DNA of 7,665 bases, from contig JAUVNV010000120.1 in the NCBI GenBank assembly GCA_030599515.1, positions 1 to 7,665 on the forward strand, written 5' to 3'. Origin of the DNA: Acidimicrobiia bacterium (GTDB lineage: Bacteria; Actinomycetota; Acidimicrobiia; Spongiisociales; UBA5794). How positions within the stretch are numbered: position 1 is the first letter of the stretch; the number at the start of each line of letters is the position of its first letter. This document shows positions 5,487-7,665 of the stretch, piece by piece. The notes under the pieces are model-generated. The model worked only from the letters and a program-made list of their open reading frames with translations, ran no database searches and had not been told where the DNA came from. The translations under genes and the position numbers were made by a program.

Positions 5487-7393
5487 CGGTTGATCGTTCC
5501 GGCGATCAATGCGGAGTACGCCTCGATGCCCGCGCTGGTCAGGTGAACACCATCCTGGCCGGAGTACTCGGAGTGGCCCTCGGCCGCATTGTGCCAATCG
5601 ATCAGGAACGCGTTGTCCCATCGTTCGACACCGGCCGCGAGGGCGCTGTTGACGGATCCTTCGTAGCGACGCGGCACGCTCGCGTTGACGAAGTAGACGC
5701 GGTCGACGTCGGCGAGGGACGCCATGACGTCGTCGAAGTGTGTCGAGTTGAACAACCCGTTCGTTCCGAGGTGCAGAACGACGACGTCCCCGAACGGACC
5801 CTCCGTCCGGAGTTGCGTGATGACGGCAGGTACTTGCTTCATTTGCCGGCTCACGGAGCCGTCGACCCGGGCATCCTCAACCGAGTCCTGGAGGCCGGTC
5901 TTTGCTCCAAGCATGACCGAATCCCCGATCATGACCGGTGGCGGAGTCACCGCCGGGGGAGCCGGGATGGTCGTGGCCGGCGGTGTCTCCGGCCCGGGTG
6001 TGTTCCCGGTCGTGGGTGGGGCCCCGGTCGTAGGTGGAGCCCCGGTCGTGGGCGTCGTGTCGGCTACGGCAGGGGCCTCAACAGGGGAGGCCGCGATCTC
6101 CTCGGCCGGGGGAGGTGTGGAGGAGCCCTGGATCAGGCCGATCGTGAGACCGAGCACAAAGACCCCGGCGACGACCGGCCACATCGCGGCCGCCTGAGGT
6201 GAGCGGCGCCGCAGCGGTTCGGTGACCCATGCGATCCATGGCTTGAACCCGCGCCTGCGGATGGGCTGCTCGATCCACCGATAGGAGGCCTCCGTGATCG
6301 CGACCGTGAGCGCGACCTGGGCAACGAGGGTCGGCCATCTACCCCACGGGACATCGATCCCCGGGCGCATGAGCATGAACACCGGCCAGTGGTAGAGATA
6401 GAGCCCGTACGAGCGCTTGCCGACCCAGACGAGCGGACCGTTCCCAAGCACCGGATTGAGGGCGCCCTGCGGGTGGACGGTTACGGCGATGACGAGCGCG
6501 GTGAGGATCGAGACGAGGAGGAAGCCACCGCGATAGAGGAAGATGTCGTATTCGCCGAGGGTGAACAGGATGAGTGTCAGGAATCCGAGAGCGGTGAAGC
6601 CGGTGACGTTCAGGATGGTCTTGCCTCGTCCGGTCAGGGATTTCCTGAATCGCCACGGCTGCCACGCGAACGCCAGCGCCACACCGATGAGGAGACCGGC
6701 GGCCCGCGTGTCCGTTCCGAAGTAGACGCGGGACGGATCCTCGTATGGCACGTAGAGCAACCACATCAACGCCGTCGAGGCGACGACCCCGACTGCCGCG
6801 ATGCCCATGAACCGTCGCGCCGTCTGCCCGTAGCCGGTCGAGCGCCGGGAGAGCAGCAGCATCAACCCCGCGAAGATCAACGGGAAGAAGATGTAGAACT
6901 GCTCCTCGACGGCGAGCGACCAGAGGTGCCGGAGGAGCGGCGGGCGGGCGAAGGCCTCGAAATACGACTCCTGGCGGAAGATCATCACCCAGTTCGTCGA
7001 ATAGGTGAGGGCGCCGAGTACGTCCTGGTTGAGGCGGAACAGCGCGTCCCGGGCGAACAACACGGCGCCCGTCACGATGAGGAACAGCAGCACCGTCAGT
7101 GCCGGCAGGAGACGGCGGGCCCGTCGGGTCCAGAACTCCTTCAGGTCGATCGTGCCGGTGCGGACCCGTTCGAGTATCAACAGCGACGTGATGAGGTAGC
7201 CGCTGATGACGAGGAAGACCTCAACGCCGAGGAACCCACCCGGGATGAAGCCGAACTCGGCGTGGTACAGGATGACGGCAATCACGGCGATGGCGCGCAG
7301 GCCGTCGATCCCGGGCATGTACGGGAGCCGTTTCGGGACCTCGCGGGGGACGAGATCCCGCATGTCCTCTTGGGTGTTGTCCTGGTTGGTCAT
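5483..7393 (-). CDS. Membrane acyltransferase (family 3) fused to SGNH hydrolase domain
   Basis: This 636-aa OafA-like protein probably O-acylates a cell-surface polysaccharide or lipid headgroup. Residues 25-380 form the multi-helix acyltransferase-3 domain, with PGIDGLRAIAVIAVILYHAE (27-46; R33 and H44 are the conserved residues), GFLGVEVFLVISGYLIT (53-69) and HLWSLAVEEQFY (156-167). Another helix follows at about 403-422. An extracytoplasmic Pro/Thr/Ala linker (424-486) contains PTTGAP repeats. The C-terminal SGNH domain has GDS (490-492), GTNG (543-546) and DGVH (614-617), which supply the Ser, Asn, Asp and His expected for a working esterase or transferase. Acyl groups are presumably passed across the membrane and placed by the SGNH domain. 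The ATG at 7393 lacks its own ribosome-binding site but overlaps the stop of a 15-codon upstream ORF, suggesting coupled translation. The substrate is unknown. Confidence 0.92.
   Translation of the reverse strand: MTNQDNTQEDMRDLVPREVPKRLPYMPGIDGLRAIAVIAVILYHAEFGFIPGGFLGVEVFLVISGYLITSLLILERVRTGTIDLKEFWTRRARRLLPALTVLLFLIVTGAVLFARDALFRLNQDVLGALTYSTNWVMIFRQESYFEAFARPPLLRHLWSLAVEEQFYIFFPLIFAGLMLLLSRRSTGYGQTARRFMGIAAVGVVASTALMWLLYVPYEDPSRVYFGTDTRAAGLLIGVALAFAWQPWRFRKSLTGRGKTILNVTGFTALGFLTLILFTLGEYDIFLYRGGFLLVSILTALVIAVTVHPQGALNPVLGNGPLVWVGKRSYGLYLYHWPVFMLMRPGIDVPWGRWPTLVAQVALTVAITEASYRWIEQPIRRRGFKPWIAWVTEPLRRRSPQAAAMWPVVAGVFVLGLTIGLIQGSSTPPPAEEIAASPVEAPAVADTTPTTGAPPTTGAPPTTGNTPGPETPPATTIPAPPAVTPPPVMIGDSVMLGAKTGLQDSVEDARVDGSVSRQMKQVPAVITQLRTEGPFGDVVVLHLGTNGLFNSTHFDDVMASLADVDRVYFVNASVPRRYEGSVNSALAAGVERWDNAFLIDWHNAAEGHSEYSGQDGVHLTSAGIEAYSALIAGTINR
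6006..6059 (-). repeat. 18-bp in-frame tandem repeat in the acyltransferase linker
   Basis: About three copies of an 18-base unit (6006-6023, 6024-6041, 6042-6059, the last degenerate) encode the hexapeptide periodicity PTTGAP in the linker between the acyltransferase and SGNH domains. Because the unit is a multiple of three, copy changes would alter linker length without breaking the frame. Confidence 0.7.
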
Positions 7394-7437
7394 CTGGTGT
7401 ACACGAACGCGTTTAGGCGTCGCCGAGTCGACGTCAT
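7390..7437 (-). CDS. Short upstream ORF translationally coupled to the acyltransferase
   Basis: This is a 15-codon ORF encoding MTSTRRRLNAFVYTR. It has a purine-rich ribosome-binding site, GGGGAAGGA, ending three bases before its ATG (7441-7449). Its TGA overlaps the acyltransferase ATG as ATGA. The main gene has no recognisable ribosome-binding site of its own, so ribosomes may load here and restart. The peptide is basic but otherwise unremarkable. It could be a coupling device, a leader peptide or chance; no hairpin or terminator follows it. Confidence 0.45.
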   Translation of the reverse strand: MTSTRRRLNAFVYTR

Positions 7438-7537
7438 GTTTCCTTCCCCGGTAAAGGTACCACGGGGACCTGCAATCGTGGAAGATGCTGAAGGGGCGAC
7501 GAGTGGGTGTGGGAACTCCGGTCTCCCTACTCTCTGT

Positions 7538-7632
<95 letters not shown>

Positions 7633-7665
7633 CCAGGGTGTAGCAGACTCTCTACCGAGTACCGA

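Noticed and set aside
5414..6202. Plus-strand ORF of 262 codons
   Set aside because: Antisense to the acyltransferase/SGNH gene; Gly/Arg-rich low-complexity translation arising from the Pro/Thr linker; no recognisable domain.

Overview
The window is a gene-dense, high-GC bacterial segment in which every supported gene lies on the minus strand, so transcription runs from high to low coordinates. GTG/ATG starts with 4-8 bp gene overlaps, a promoter set almost directly before a start codon, an acyltransferase-3/SGNH protein with a Pro/Thr linker, and the overall codon bias suggest a high-GC actinobacterium, possibly Acidimicrobiia-like. That placement is an inference; no rRNA or other marker gene is present.

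Layout in transcription order: (1) 7665-7438 has no sizeable gene but holds a perfect tandem array of 13 heptamers. (2) 7437-5483 holds a 15-codon upstream ORF overlapping (ATGA) a 636-aa membrane acyltransferase fused to a C-terminal SGNH esterase domain, probably for envelope polysaccharide acylation. (3) 5486-3774 holds (R)-citramalate synthase (cimA), first enzyme of the threonine-independent isoleucine route. It is preceded by a compact control region: a promoter, a 12-residue Thr/Ile leader peptide, a 10-bp hairpin, an intrinsic terminator and then the cimA ribosome-binding site. This looks like a transcription attenuator. (4) 3782-3700 is a pair of inverted heptamer arrays that includes the cimA stop codon. 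(5) 3697-1 is an apparent electron-transfer operon: a mono-haem cytochrome c lipoprotein, an intergenic stretch with two stable tetraloop hairpins, a small two-helix membrane protein, a 589-aa GltD-like FAD/NAD(P)/iron-sulfur protein with a C-terminal two-cluster ferredoxin domain, a b6-type cytochrome b (four-helix half), and the start of the subunit-IV-type cytochrome b C-terminal half, which runs off the window.

The respiratory cluster probably encodes a quinone-reactive cytochrome b complex in which a GltD/ferredoxin flavoprotein sits where a Rieske protein would usually be encoded. No Rieske gene is visible in the window, though one could lie beyond position 1. The flavoprotein suggests exchange of electrons between NAD(P)H (or ferredoxin), the quinone pool and a membrane-anchored cytochrome c. 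The two observations most worth following are this complex and the Thr/Ile attenuator of cimA. The period-7 repeat arrays are a third, independent oddity.
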